A DNA stretch of 60,000 nucleotides from Diphasiastrum complanatum (taxonomy: Eukaryota > Streptophyta > Lycopodiopsida > Lycopodiales > Lycopodiaceae): the NCBI GenBank assembly GCA_029204225.1, contig CM055101.1:44456180-44516179 (forward strand), read 5' to 3'. Shown here one piece after another: positions 1-11,400 of the stretch. Both the position numbers and the translations under genes were made by a program. Under the pieces are notes generated by a model that saw only the letters and a list, made by a program, of their open reading frames with translations, did no database searches and was not told the DNA's origin. The first letter of the stretch is position 1; each line of letters opens with the position of its first letter.

Positions 1-363
1 ACTCTCTCCTTTCTTTTGATGGCTTCTATAGATTTGATTCTTCAAAGCTAACATTCTAGTTTGGTTCTTGGAGTCATAGACCTTTTGCAAAGTCTCCCAA
101 GCATCTTGAGCTGAAGTGCAATCTCCTACCTCTCTTAAGAGTTCATTTGCAAAATTCATTTTTATGCAATGTAGTGCAACATTGCACCTCTTGATGTATT
201 TGGCTTTTTCTTGAGGATGAATAGGTTCACCCTCCTTACCATTTACAATTTCCATCAGATCTTGCATGATCATGATAGATTCCATTCTAACTTTCCATAT
301 GGAATAGTTAGTTTTGTTGAGCCTTTCTTTAGTATCCAAAAGATATGCATTTATAGATGCCAT
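1..363 (-). CDS. copia gag polyprotein, N-terminal part (partial)
   Basis: The reverse complement opens with ATG at 363 and stays open for 121 codons to the window edge. It begins MASINAYLLDTKERLNKTNY and contains NYSIWKVRM, DAWETLQKVY and LALKNQIYR, the usual order of the DUF4219/UBN2 gag region of plant copia elements. Gag forms the virus-like particle in the cytoplasm. No stop or frameshift is visible in the part present, so this copy could be young. The zinc knuckle, protease and pol are outside the window. Confidence 0.85.
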   Translation of the reverse strand, partial: MASINAYLLDTKERLNKTNYSIWKVRMESIMIMQDLMEIVNGKEGEPIHPQEKAKYIKRCNVALHCIKMNFANELLREVGDCTSAQDAWETLQKVYDSKNQTRMLALKNQIYRSHQKKGES

Positions 364-1174
364 CTAGTCTCCTAATCAAGGACTTGACACAAATGAAGGT
401 TACTTCTATTGATTTGATTGAAGGTCTACCTTATCCCACTTCTTAGGGACCTGAAAAGATCAGTAATAGACTTCCTATAAAGATCTGAGAATGATATCTA
501 ACAAAATCAAATCATAGAATACTAGAAACAATGCACTTGCTTGATTGAAGTAGACAATACTAGTAGAATTGCCCCTCTTTCTATAAAGAACATTAAAGCT
601 TCCAAATGATCTGATCAAGAGTGAATTTCAGCAACCTAATATACTTCCAAAATCACTTGTAAAAGATCTAAATCGAACTTAATGAGGATGCAACACAATC
701 TACTATCCAATCACAAGCAAAAAATGATCAAAATTGATGAAAAATTGATTTAATATGGTGCATAAGTCAAGCAATGGTTGGACTGAACCTAAATCACTTT
801 AGGAGGTGTCTACTACACCTTAGAACAGCCTTGAAGAGTCCCCAAAACTCTGATCTTCCCTCTCCTTGAATGCTAGAAAGCCTCCTCTATGAAATCACCT
901 CTAAAACTCGCTTAGAAATCAATGCTTGGAGCAAGCAAAACTTGCTATCTTGGTAATGTGAATTGAATTCAACTTTTCCTCTGGTTTTAGACACCTAAAC
1001 ACCTGCAAATGAAGTCACACAACACCAATCTCCAATGTATTTGACTCACTTTGAGTTCTAGAATCAATATTAGATGCTAAGATCCAATCTACACAAGATT
1101 TAGATCAAAAATTGTGATCAAATTGAATGAAAACCAAGGATTTAGCTCATTTCAGCCTTTAGGCTCTGATACCA

Positions 1175-1842
1175 TGTAAAAATTACAGCAAATAAGGATC
1201 CTAAAACACTTGAAATGATGAGGGAAACAATAGATTATGATTTCATAAGATTAGCACAAGTTGAACCATCAAAATCCATCAAAAATCTATGCTTGAACCT
1301 CACTAAATGGCCCAAATCCATGAAGAAGGCTTCACACGTGTGAAAGTACGGCCTCCCACAGTCTGAGTACTGTACACCAGACCTACATTCAATCCTATAA
1401 TCATTAGTAATCACAAGTACTCAAACAATTATGAACATAGAGAGCAATTGCACCATTATGAGAGAAAAAACATGAAATTGCTTGATTGATTTTGGTGAGA
1501 TATCATCACCTATATATACATGATCCATCACGGTTTTGGGCAGGCATGAGTAGCCCTAAACCTATCCCTAATGCTAATTTTGGTGGATCTTTCATCCCTA
1601 CCAAGTTAGGGTTGGAATCTTGGAGATCCCTCAACAATGCAAAAATTACCAAAAATAGCTCCTATTTTTTCTCCCTTGTATCTAAGCATAATTTGGACTC
1701 TTTCCAAAGGTTCTAACTGTTAGGTCTACTTGAGAACATCCTTATGAATGGAATCCTATGCTATTAGCCACATCATGACCATCTAACTATTTACAAGTCA
1801 TATGACCAAAACTAGTCAAGCTAGAATTGTGAATTTTTAACA
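1175..1842 (-). repeat. 5' LTR of copia X (668 bp)
   Basis: The LTR is bounded by TG/CA ends and by a PBS adjoining position 1175. It holds a perfect 14-bp palindrome, TTCACACGTGTGAA, at 1331-1344 that includes the G-box core CACGTG. The short open frame at 1486-1716 lies inside the LTR and is not a gene. Confidence 0.8.
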
Positions 1843-1889
1843 CTCTAGTTCCTTGGCAACATACATTTTTCTGTGACGAGGAAGCTACA

Positions 1890-2900
1890 TTGACAGACGA
1901 ACTGATCTTGCACCACATGGATCCTACATGCTATGGAGTTCAACGAATATCAGCTAAGCTACCTCAGAAGCCCTTGCGTGTTGCAGCCTCCAAGACACCA
2001 CCAAAAGCACCTGTACCAAAAAAGACCCAACAAAAAAAAAAAAGATTCAATCAGGTGATTAAGTGGAGCAACTTACCATAAGAGGCCATAGCCACAGTGG
2101 ATGCTGACATTCAAAACCATGAAGCTAATGTCAAGGAACTTCACCAAGAAAGGGAAAAGATGCAGTAACCATCAACGAGATACGAGAAAAGAAGAAAGTT
2201 GCTCAGCCTCTAGCTCAAGGGTCATCAGACCAAACTTCTACATTAGCTTCAGGATGCCATAATCAATGCAAAAATTATCACTCTTGAATCGAACTAAAAT
2301 TTATCTTTTGAAGGAAGAATCGAGCAAGGTACCAGCTTATGATGTGCCAGAAAACTTCAAAAGTTCTTGCACACAACCGATGAATCTAGTGGAGTCAGGA
2401 GTTCATGTGGGAGCTAAAGGGTATTCTATCATATGTGGTCCAATATACCATACCTTTGGTTGAACGAGCAACACGAAAGGTGAGATGATACTGCCACTGC
2501 AACCCCAACTACATTGAGTTGATCAAGCAAGAGTTGCACAAGTTGCTCGATGCCGATTTCATCTATGAAATAAAGCACACAAAATGGGAATCGCCCATAC
2601 TGATTGTCCCCAAAAAGGCAAAATGCAGATCTTTGTCAATTTAAAGGCGCTTAACACTGTAAAACAGAAGCCCACTTTTCCTTACCATTCACATAAAGTG
2701 TATTGGATCAAGTAGCTGGAGAAAAAGCCTACAGTTTTTTGGATGACTTTAGTGGCTACAATCTAGTCAAGATTGCGTGCAAGGATCAACACAAGACGAC
2801 ATTTGCTATTGAATGGGGTACATATTCCTAGAAGATTATGCCATTCGGTCTTTGTAATATCCCTGAGCACTTTTTAGTGTGTCATGCAAATGGCATTCAA
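1890..2900 (+). pseudogene. Ty3/gypsy reverse transcriptase remnant
   Basis: Short matches in shifting frames recover a gypsy RT in order: [41 protein letters not shown] (about 2728-2765), DQHKTTFAIEWGTYS and IMPFGL (about 2837-2856). Stops and frameshifts separate them, and the catalytic YLDD-type block was not found. The region before it (1890-2460) has two short open frames of uncertain origin. The fragment resembles the gypsy piece at 42062-42450, so both probably derive from one lineage. No LTR was identified. Confidence 0.7.
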
Positions 2901-4640
2901 GGAAGATTTACAAGAAGATCTTATGGAAAAAAAATACTATGTCCACAATGAAGGTAAATCGATGCTAGGTTATTCAAGTGATCTCTCAAAGTACTGCTTG
3001 GAGCTTATTTATGAATCTTTTACATACAAATAAGTATATAATGAAATTTATGGAGCCAACTAATTTTTTGACATCCTAAATTATAAATGGTTGGTCAATG
3101 ATTCAAGCACCTAGTGGAGTAGAAAATTCAAAGAAGTAAAAAATATCACGATGGAAAAATTCAAGCTACTTTGCCCATTGATCACCCTTCCGTTCAATAG
3201 AACTTTGAAATATATTATTTGATTTTTTTTGGGAAACTGGAGGCTTGCTAATTCTACTTAAAATACTATTGTGCCAGAGGATAGCTCCTTGTCCTATTAA
3301 CATTATGTTATGTGGCATACACGCAGGTTTGTGGCTCATATGGGTGGCAAGAAACATGAGAACTTTTTATGTGGAGCGAGAATTTGGTCCATGCAAAGAA
3401 CCTTCTAAATGTACATTGTTAATCTCACTTGATTTTTTTGAGGGTTCATGTTCTAGAATCCTATTTGTAGCATCAATTTTGATTGGCTTACTTGTGGGAA
3501 CAACTATTAGTGGCATGGTTGTAAGTTGCACCCTGGGTGGGGCACCACATTATCTCACAAGTAGCTTCACTAACTTGTTTGTTGGTTTTTTTGGAAATTT
3601 TTGAAGTCGATCCACCATATATATTTGTTAATATCCTTATAGTATCATTAATAATGACTTCAAAAGAAACAAGGTAATTCTACAAATTATGAGGAGGTCT
3701 ATTGTGCATGTTGAAAATTGAGAGATTTGCATTTTAAAAATATTGAAAGCAACATTTTTATTAACACAAGAGAATTGTCAAAATAACATTAAGTTAGATA
3801 ACATTGCATGTGTTCAAAGCTTGCATGGCAAAATGGAAACTCATCTACGTGCACACATAGGCACACACACGCACTTGACTCATGATATGTTTAAATCAAT
3901 GGTTTACTACTGTAATTCTAATTTTAGTTTTTTGATTACAATTAATACCAAAAGGAGATGCCGACAAAGGACCAACGGAGGTTTTGACATTAATTGTAGT
4001 GGTTGTTTGACTAGTTGATATGCTTATTATTCTGAGACTACTATTACTTTAGGACTGCTTAGTGGTTTTTTGACTAGTTGATATGATACTACTCAGAGAC
4101 TACTGCTACTGTTGACATACATAGTTAAAAGACAATTTCTTTTAAAGCAGTTTGTTTAGCTTACAAGATTTTGAACAACAGAATCGTTTAGGCAACGTAA
4201 GATATGACTTTTTTGGATGTCATTAAAGGTGATGGCCAGATGGTTGGACTTGTTTCCACTGGCTATACTTCTAGTTCTCTTTTTGGTTATCGACAACATT
4301 CCATTCTTCGACTGTTATTTCAGTTCCGCTGTTCGCTCTACTCTTCTATAATGCAAATTCTACTACATAATGGTCATGTGAAAAAACAGCCACTATCTTT
4401 TACGCAATGGAATGAGCATGACAGATGACATTATGCCAGATTAAAAGGTCATAATCTCGGGCCCTCTGGGCCTCGCTTATGACTCTTTATCAGGCAGAAT
4501 GTCATCTACCTAATTCATTACATAATAAGTTCCATGTGTCCAAGGGTCTTTCTCATAGGTCCTCTTGTGCAATCCTTCTTCCACAATTGAAAGGAACTTT
4601 GGCCACGGTGAAGACAATCTTTTTTTCCCCCTTTTAAGGT
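2901..4640. other. Intergenic stretch with no recognised gene
   Basis: AT-rich sequence. The open frame at 3245-3604 (119 codons) has no recognisable domain, and its hydrophobic composition fits chance in AT-rich DNA. An imperfect tandem duplication of about 50 bp lies at roughly 3998-4049 and 4061-4111 (shared core TTTGACTAGTTGATATG). Nothing else is supported. Confidence 0.5.
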
Positions 4641-4874
4641 CCATTGCACTCACCAACCCCTTTTTAACACACACACATATATATATATGCTATACACCGT
4701 GTCTCTCATACACACAAATGTCAAGTCTAAATATTGTTAGATCCTACTATCATGAAGCGAAGTGAAGCAAAAGAAAGATTCGACGATTGTATTGTAGAGG
4801 TTGAAGGCAGAAAATTAGCGGTTAAGCCATTGGTTTTCAAGCGTTTCGACCACTGCGGCGCCGTCATTGCGATG
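4640..4874 (+). promoter_or_regulatory. Probable core promoter and 5' leader of the methyltransferase gene
   Basis: A CA-repeat runs into CATATATATATATGCTATA at about 4676-4694, the best TATA-like element upstream of the first exon. Transcription would then start near 4710-4730, giving a leader of about 150 bases. An in-frame ATG at 4752 and an out-of-frame ATG at 4720 lie in this leader, so translation could be affected by upstream starts. No transcript evidence is available; the assignment rests on position and TATA likeness. Confidence 0.4.
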
Positions 4875-5425
4875 ATGGCCATTCCCTCCACCACCTTCAA
4901 ACCTCCTCCCTCCCCTCCAACTTTTCGCGGCCATCTCAAACGGCGCACTCTCTGCTTTAGCCAACGCACTTCCTCTTTAGCAACGCTCCGGAGCTCGGCT
5001 GCTTCTTTGAACGGTAGAAAAAGTTACAAAGGAAGAGCGGGCGCTGACAAAAAGACGACGAAGTTTGATGTGATTGGTGAGGTTATGAGAATAAGTGGGG
5101 AAGGTTCTTCCATGCAAACAGAGGAAGCAACGCCGCGCAATCGAAGTGAGGGTCCGAAAAAGCTGCACAGGACTTGGATCCCGGGTCGAAGTTCATCTTC
5201 AGCAGCAGGGCAGCTGACTTACGAGAATGCAACCATCAACGCCCAAGTCAATTCTGTTACCTTAGACGATAAAGTTGTCGTGGGAAAGAATTTGCATCAA
5301 TTTCCCCATGCACCACATATCGGCATCGCTGCGAGACCACGGGTGAAGGAGAGTGTGAGTGATTCAGAAGAAGAAGATGTTCCGATGGCTTCCACTTCAG
5401 ACCTTAACTGTGAACATTTTCTGAG
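4875..5425 (+). CDS. Methyltransferase exon 1 (transit peptide, linker, first cluster cysteine)
   Basis: The exon ends at CTGAG|GTACCA (donor GT at 5426), phase 2, after residues CEHFL. I start at the ATG at 4875 because it has A at -3 and G at +4 and opens [17 protein letters not shown], like a plastid transit peptide. In-frame ATGs at 4872 and 4752 are alternatives; the latter adds 41 residues that look less like a targeting sequence. The open frame runs on into the intron to 5477, but downstream exons fit only if the donor is used. Confidence 0.82.
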
Positions 5426-8400
5426 GTACCACCTAATCAAAACAATTTCTTCAGTTTTTATTACATATATTTTTTAAATTAAAGGAATTGCAGCAGCTTC
5501 CTCAGGCGAAATGCATGGAAATCTTTTTGTTTTCAATCTTTTTATATGCACCTTCAGGCGCGAGGAAGGTCCGTGTGACTCAAAAATTTACAACAAAAAA
5601 AAGCAAAAAGTGTTTTCATGTCGGGGAAGGTCCTACTTGTGAGAGGGTCCTCACCTCATTTTCTTCACCCCACTAGCTGATTTTTCACTCTCTGACCATC
5701 CAGAACTATTTAGCCATCAAGCTACCAGCCATTATTGTCATTCAAATTCTTGCATGCTCACACCCTTTGTATATCGAGATTATCATATCATCCATTTTAT
5801 GCTAACCCTCCTCCAAGGTCCTATAAAAAATCTATAATCACCTATGCTAGCAACTCACCAACTCATATCATCTCTATGCCCAAACCCTAAAAGTCACGTG
5901 CCTTGTCATTAGCTAGATGTTCGATTCCTTTTTGCACCTCTTTTGTTGTGAAAATTGTCCTTGTACACTTGTCTAGATTATCTTACTTTTCTAAGTCTTT
6001 CTCATAGAGTCCTATGTATTTTTCCTTGTCCTCCTAACTTTTCCTTTGTAACTAAGGTTTGGACATTTGAATTACAAAAATCTATAAGTCTTGAGGAAAT
6101 ACAACATGGTTACAGGTTTACCTCAAGTTGTTTTTGATCACAAGGTTTGTGAGGGCTGTGTCTTAGGGAAACATCATATGAAGAAATTTTCGTCTAGTAT
6201 GTTCAGGGAGAGAAATGTTCTAGAACTTGTTCATACAGATTTGTGTGGTAACTCAGTCTTATGGGGGAGCAAGTTGCTTCATGGTGTTTGTTGATGATTA
6301 TTCTAGAAGACGTGGATCTATCTTCTCATGAATAAGAGTGAAGCATTCAAGTATTTCACATGGTTTAAGACACAATTAGAGAAAGAAACATATAGACAGA
6401 TTAAGATACTTCGCTTGAATAACGGGGGAGAGTATCTTTCTACAAAATTTCAAGTGTTTTGCAAGGATCATGGTATAAAGAGACAATCTAGGAGCACAGA
6501 AACGCCTCAACAAAATGGAGTTGCGGAAAGGAAGAACCGGTCTATTGTGAAAACTGTGAGGAGTATGCTTAAAAGTAAGAATGTTTCAAATATGTTTTGG
6601 GGTGAAGTAGTTAAGACGACGGTTGAATCGAAGTCATACGAAGGTTGTAGAGAATCGGACTCCAAAGGAAGCTTACACGCCTTTGTCATTTTTGAATTAC
6701 AAGGAAAAACATGTAGTTTTTAGTGCAGTGAATCAAAATATGAAAATTTAATATAACCATTTTCTTCAATAATGAAAAATTTGGAAGATAACAAACTTGA
6801 ATAAGGGTGGATACATGTGATGACATCCCATCCAAAGGGTTTCAAAAGGAAACATCGTCGATACGTTTTTAGAAGAACATGACATGGGCATCGAGCTTCC
6901 TCTATAGAAACTTGAATGTCTAGAACTATAGTCGAGCAATTGAAAACAACATAGAGTATCTAGTTTATTTAGGATTTGCTCTTGTGGAGAAGCATTACTA
7001 TCATCATTTAAAAGACATTCCATGCTCCTTGATCAATCAATAACATGTGCTCTCTTCAAGGATGTGTACATGTGAAAAATTAATTAATCTATCTGTGCAT
7101 ACTAATTACATAGATTTGCATATTTAAGTGTATATTGTTATGTTCGCCTCTTTTTTTGAAGTTTGAAAATTAGAAGGGCTGAATGTTTTTCTCTTTAACA
7201 TGCTTAATCATTTTTATTTTTCTAATCTAGTAAGGCTTTTCTAGGTGATCATGTGGCATATCAACTCAAATGTATAAAACAAATGGATTTATTCTGCTCA
7301 GTCATGCTCCCATCTTACCCATTCATCTTCACTTTCAAATTGTTTTCTCATTCGACTAGTTCTTGAACTCATGATGTGTAGGTGCTCAGGTTGTCTATTT
7401 GAAAGAGAACTAGACAAGCCCCATGTTCTTGAAGATGCAAAAAAGTTTTTTAAAGCACGTGGTGTGCATGAATTTCCTTTCATATCCAAACATTTGGTAA
7501 GCTATCCCTCATTGATGCCCTTATCAATGTTATGTTGGTGATATGGCTTTTTTATGAATGTTGTATTCGGTCCACAGTGAAATCTAATGGTTATGGCTTA
7601 CTAAATCAAGTAGTTTGGTCTTTTATGATATGATGTTGAAAAGATGAGATGAAATCTGAAGGTTTTCTTTTGAACAACTTGAGATACCATTTACTGGAAG
7701 TCCTTGACATACTCCTTTAAAATGAGGAGCACCTTTTCTGCCCATGCCAAGTTAGATTGGGACGAATCTCTATAGTTGCCTCTCGAAGTGCACACGATGC
7801 CCACACTAGGCCTTCCGAAAATCTGCATGGGCCTAGCTTGGGCTTTGCTTCCATTTTAGCTGTTTGGCCTTGTGGAAGCAACAACCAATGTGATGAGGCA
7901 AGTTGTAGCTAGGTAGAAACGAAGAAAGGGAGAAGCCACAATAAGAGGTTAAGTTTTTGTAATGCCCTAGAGAGTCTCAATTGACTTTGTTCTATTGATA
8001 CGTAAAATTTGAATACAAAGATGATGTTTGTCTTTTTTATGCTAGACCTTTCACTGTTGTTGCATTCTAAAGAAGTGTTGAGTTTTCATGATGAAACATG
8101 ATTGCATCATATTCATGAAACATTTCATGATGAGGCCAAAGAAGGAATAAAAATTGAATCTTTTTTTCCAGAATGTTCACTTTTTTCTCCAAAATCTCCT
8201 CTTTTTTCAAGAAAGAAAAAGTTGCGTTTTGGATCCAACCAAGAGTTCATCCATGTAATGTGAGTATTTAGTGTATTAGGCACGTTTCTTACTGGGATGT
8301 TGGGTATTCTCACAATGTTCTTATAGGCCTTAAAAGTTATTGTTGAGATATACATTAGGCATTCTTAATGTCATCACAACTTGCAAGAGAACATGATTAC

Positions 8401-11400
8401 GAGTTTGCTTACGAGCTGTTACAAGTTGGGCTACGAGCTTTTTACAAGCTTGGCTATGGGTGATAACGACTCAACAATGAAGCAATGTAATGACCCCCCT
8501 CCTCAGTTCGGGAACGAGTCTATAGTATGGGTTGTACTAATTCCATTATGAGTCCTTTACAATTCCAGTACGAGCCCCAATGACTTGGCTTACGAGCTCT
8601 TGCAATTAGGAGCGCTCTTATGAACTGCTGTGACTACGAGTTGACTTGTGAGTTGTGATGAGTTCAAGAACAAGGACAAAAAGAAGGATACTGTTGTCAG
8701 TAAGTAGAATGAAGGACTATTGGAAGGCCGTAGGGTAATCTATATGACTTAGGATCATTTGAATGAACATAGTGGATCATTGAATGAACCAATTGGATCA
8801 TTTTTGATGATCTTAGTAGAGAAAATGCTCGTCATAACAAATTTATCAGGTCCGCCAACTTTGATATCATTGATTTAATGCTACTCAAGTATGTAACTTA
8901 GAAATCCACATTTGCATTCCCGACGAATCTTACCTTTTTATTGCGTTTAGTATTATGTCAGAATGTATGCATGCTGCTCTGTAGTTATTTGTATCTGATC
9001 AATCACTTACTGTTTTGTTTGAATTTGAGGAGTCAAATGCTTCGATACCGCAATATTCAATGCATCTCTTTCACTCTGAAATTGTTTGTCTACGAAATCG
9101 CTTACTAGTTCTAATGATTTCGAAGTTAGTTATTAGAAGATTCGAATGTGAGGATTTGTCAACGATAGCTTGGTTCGAATTTGATAGGCGTGGTCATGCA
9201 TTAGGGGAAGGATCTTTCCGTAGAGCTCCAATAGTGCATCTATCGAATCCTCTTTCCTTCTTCCAACATGGTATTAGAGCACTCGTATTAGAGCAATTTA
9301 GCTTATGGTATCTAATCTTCTAGTATGTGGTATCAGATATCAGTATTAGATAATTGATTTCCTATTATAGCAATTGTTTATTCTTAAGTCATCGAATTAT
9401 TGACAGACTAACCTCCAGATGGATTCACAAAGCAAAGTTGGCCTTATCGCAGACAAGTTGAATGGATCCAATTACTATCTTTGGAAATTTAAGATGAAGA
9501 CCTTGCTGATTGCCAACGAGTTGTGGGATGTCGTCACAGGTATCGAAGTAAAGCTTGAAATCGAAGGATGGTCAAGCTTTCGAGCTTATCATTCTCAATA
9601 TATCAAACACTCAGATTGCCCATGTATTTGAAGCTCAAACTTCGAAAGAAGTGCGGGGCACTATATGATGTGAGGGACATGACTTCCAAGTTGCATCTTA
9701 GAAGGAAGTTCTTCTCACTCAAGATGTCAAATGGTGATTCGATATAGAATCATGCTAACTAGTTCATGAATCTCTTGCAGCAGATGGCAGCTATCGGATC
9801 AACTATCGATGATCAAGAAGCAATCATGACATTGCTATTGAGCTTGCTGCCTACATACGAAAATTGGGTGATGATCATGTTGACACACTCAGATTTATCT
9901 CTTTCCAGAGTTATTGCCATGTTGCTGCAGGAAGACAATCGAAGAAGTCAAGACACCTCTTTGAGCTCATCATCACATGCTCTATATGTCAACAAAGGCT
10001 CAAAACGATAGAAGAAGAAAGGCTCTAAACAATCCGCATCGAATCAAAAGCTGACACAGAGTCAAGAGCAATTATCGAATCCACAGTTGAAAATGAACAT
10101 GTTTTGTAAGTATTGCAAACGCACTAATCATGAGATCCATGATTGCAGGATATTGACAACAAAAAATGTCAATAAGCAATCAGATCAACAAGCGAATGCA
10201 ATCGTAGTATCATCTCAATCTCTCATACTCAACGTGGAGGAAAGAGCATTTATGGTCAGAGATCAAAAAGCGCAATTTGATAATGCTTGGTTTCTGGATT
10301 ATGGAGCTACTCAACATATGACCAGTCATCGTGAGCATTTTCACTCCTATATGCCTTATAGTACAAAGAAATTTGTTCATCTTGGCGACGATAGTATACA
10401 TACTATTGAAGGTGAAGGTACTGTAAGATTGAAGGCATGATCAATTCCAACTACTATCGAATGTTCTTTGTGTACCTAAAGTCTCTACAAATGTATTGTT
10501 AGTAAGTAGAATTACTAATTTGGGTCATAGGGTAGAGTTCGAGTCTGATCAATGTCGAATTGTTGATAGGACAAATAAGATCCTTGCACTCGGCAAGAGG
10601 CGTGGATACTTGTATAGATTGATATATTGTTATTTTGATACAAGTCAAGCCTTGAATAGCTCCGTTCTTGTCAACAAGGCATTACTTTGGCGCTATAGGA
10701 CACCTGAATCATACATTTGTATCGAACATGTCTAGACAGTCCTTAGCACTTAATCTCGACTACCCAGACAGGAAAGTCGACCTCCTTGTTTGTCATAGCT
10801 GCATTGTCGAAAAGAAGACTAGGATTCCATTTAGATCGAGTCATAGGCATGAGCGTGGACCACCTATCAGGTATATCGAAGAATCTGTAGCTTATCTTAT
10901 TCGAAAGCCGACTACTGTCGAAGAAGCACTCGAACAGTCGGACTCTGATCTATGGAAAGAAGCTATGGATAGAGAGTATTCATCTTGTAGGAAAGCAAGA
11001 GTCAAGTCACCAAGATCTAGTTATCAATCAATCTCCACAGAAAACAGGAGAGAAGAGGCTGGGCGCCCAACTCTAAGAGAGAGAGAGAGAGAAAACAACA
11101 ACAAGAGCAATGGAGAGCAATGCTTAGCCAAACTGTAAAAATGGAATACACAATGAGCATCTAAGTACTCTACCTGGATGTGGCCAAATGCCACCAAACC
11201 CTAAGGTTAACCACTTACTAAATGTAGGGCACCCCCAAAAGTCAAGATAGGGCCCCTAAACAAAATTAGACCCTTAAGGACCCACGAGTCAGTACATGGC
11301 CAAAATTGGGTCCAACTGAACTTAAGACAAACTTAAGATGGCCTAAATAAGTAAATACCCATGGTTACACAAATCTCAACCTTTTGGGTCAAAGTAACCT

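Larger units (their letters stand above)
1..1842 (-). mobile_element. Ty1/copia LTR retrotransposon X, 5' part, cut by the window edge
   Basis: Read on the minus strand, this is an LTR (1842 to 1175), a primer-binding site flush with it (1174 to 1163, TGGTATCAGAGC, the initiator tRNA-Met type common in plant elements), an ~800-bp leader and the start of gag (363 to 1). The LTR ends are TGTTAAAAATT... and ...AATTTTTACA, an imperfect terminal inverted repeat with TG/CA ends. The rest of the element and its other LTR lie left of the window, so the target duplication cannot be checked; the flank at 1843-1847 is CTCTA. It lies upstream of the host gene. Confidence 0.85.

Noticed and set aside
3245-3604. 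119-codon open frame in the intergenic region
   Set aside because: No recognisable domain and a hydrophobic composition expected of AT-rich DNA; no repeat or splice context supports it.
4734-4874. N-terminal extension of exon 1 from a TTG or from ATG 4752
   Set aside because: TTG is not a normal plant start. ATG 4752 is possible but gives a less transit-like N-terminus and a weaker context than ATG 4875; kept only as an alternative.
5570-5676. Possible exon 2 after CACCTTCAG at 5561-5570
   Set aside because: In the phase required by exon 1 it lacks the CSGC motif and soon stops; 7382-7496 fits motif and phase.
8390-8660. Possible tandem repeat or solo LTR with TACGAG words
   Set aside because: Period irregular and no paired borders; mentioned only as sequence character.
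8390-9268. 5' LTR of element E
   Set aside because: The PBS at 9269 implies one, but no matching copy was seen after 18378, so borders would be guesses.
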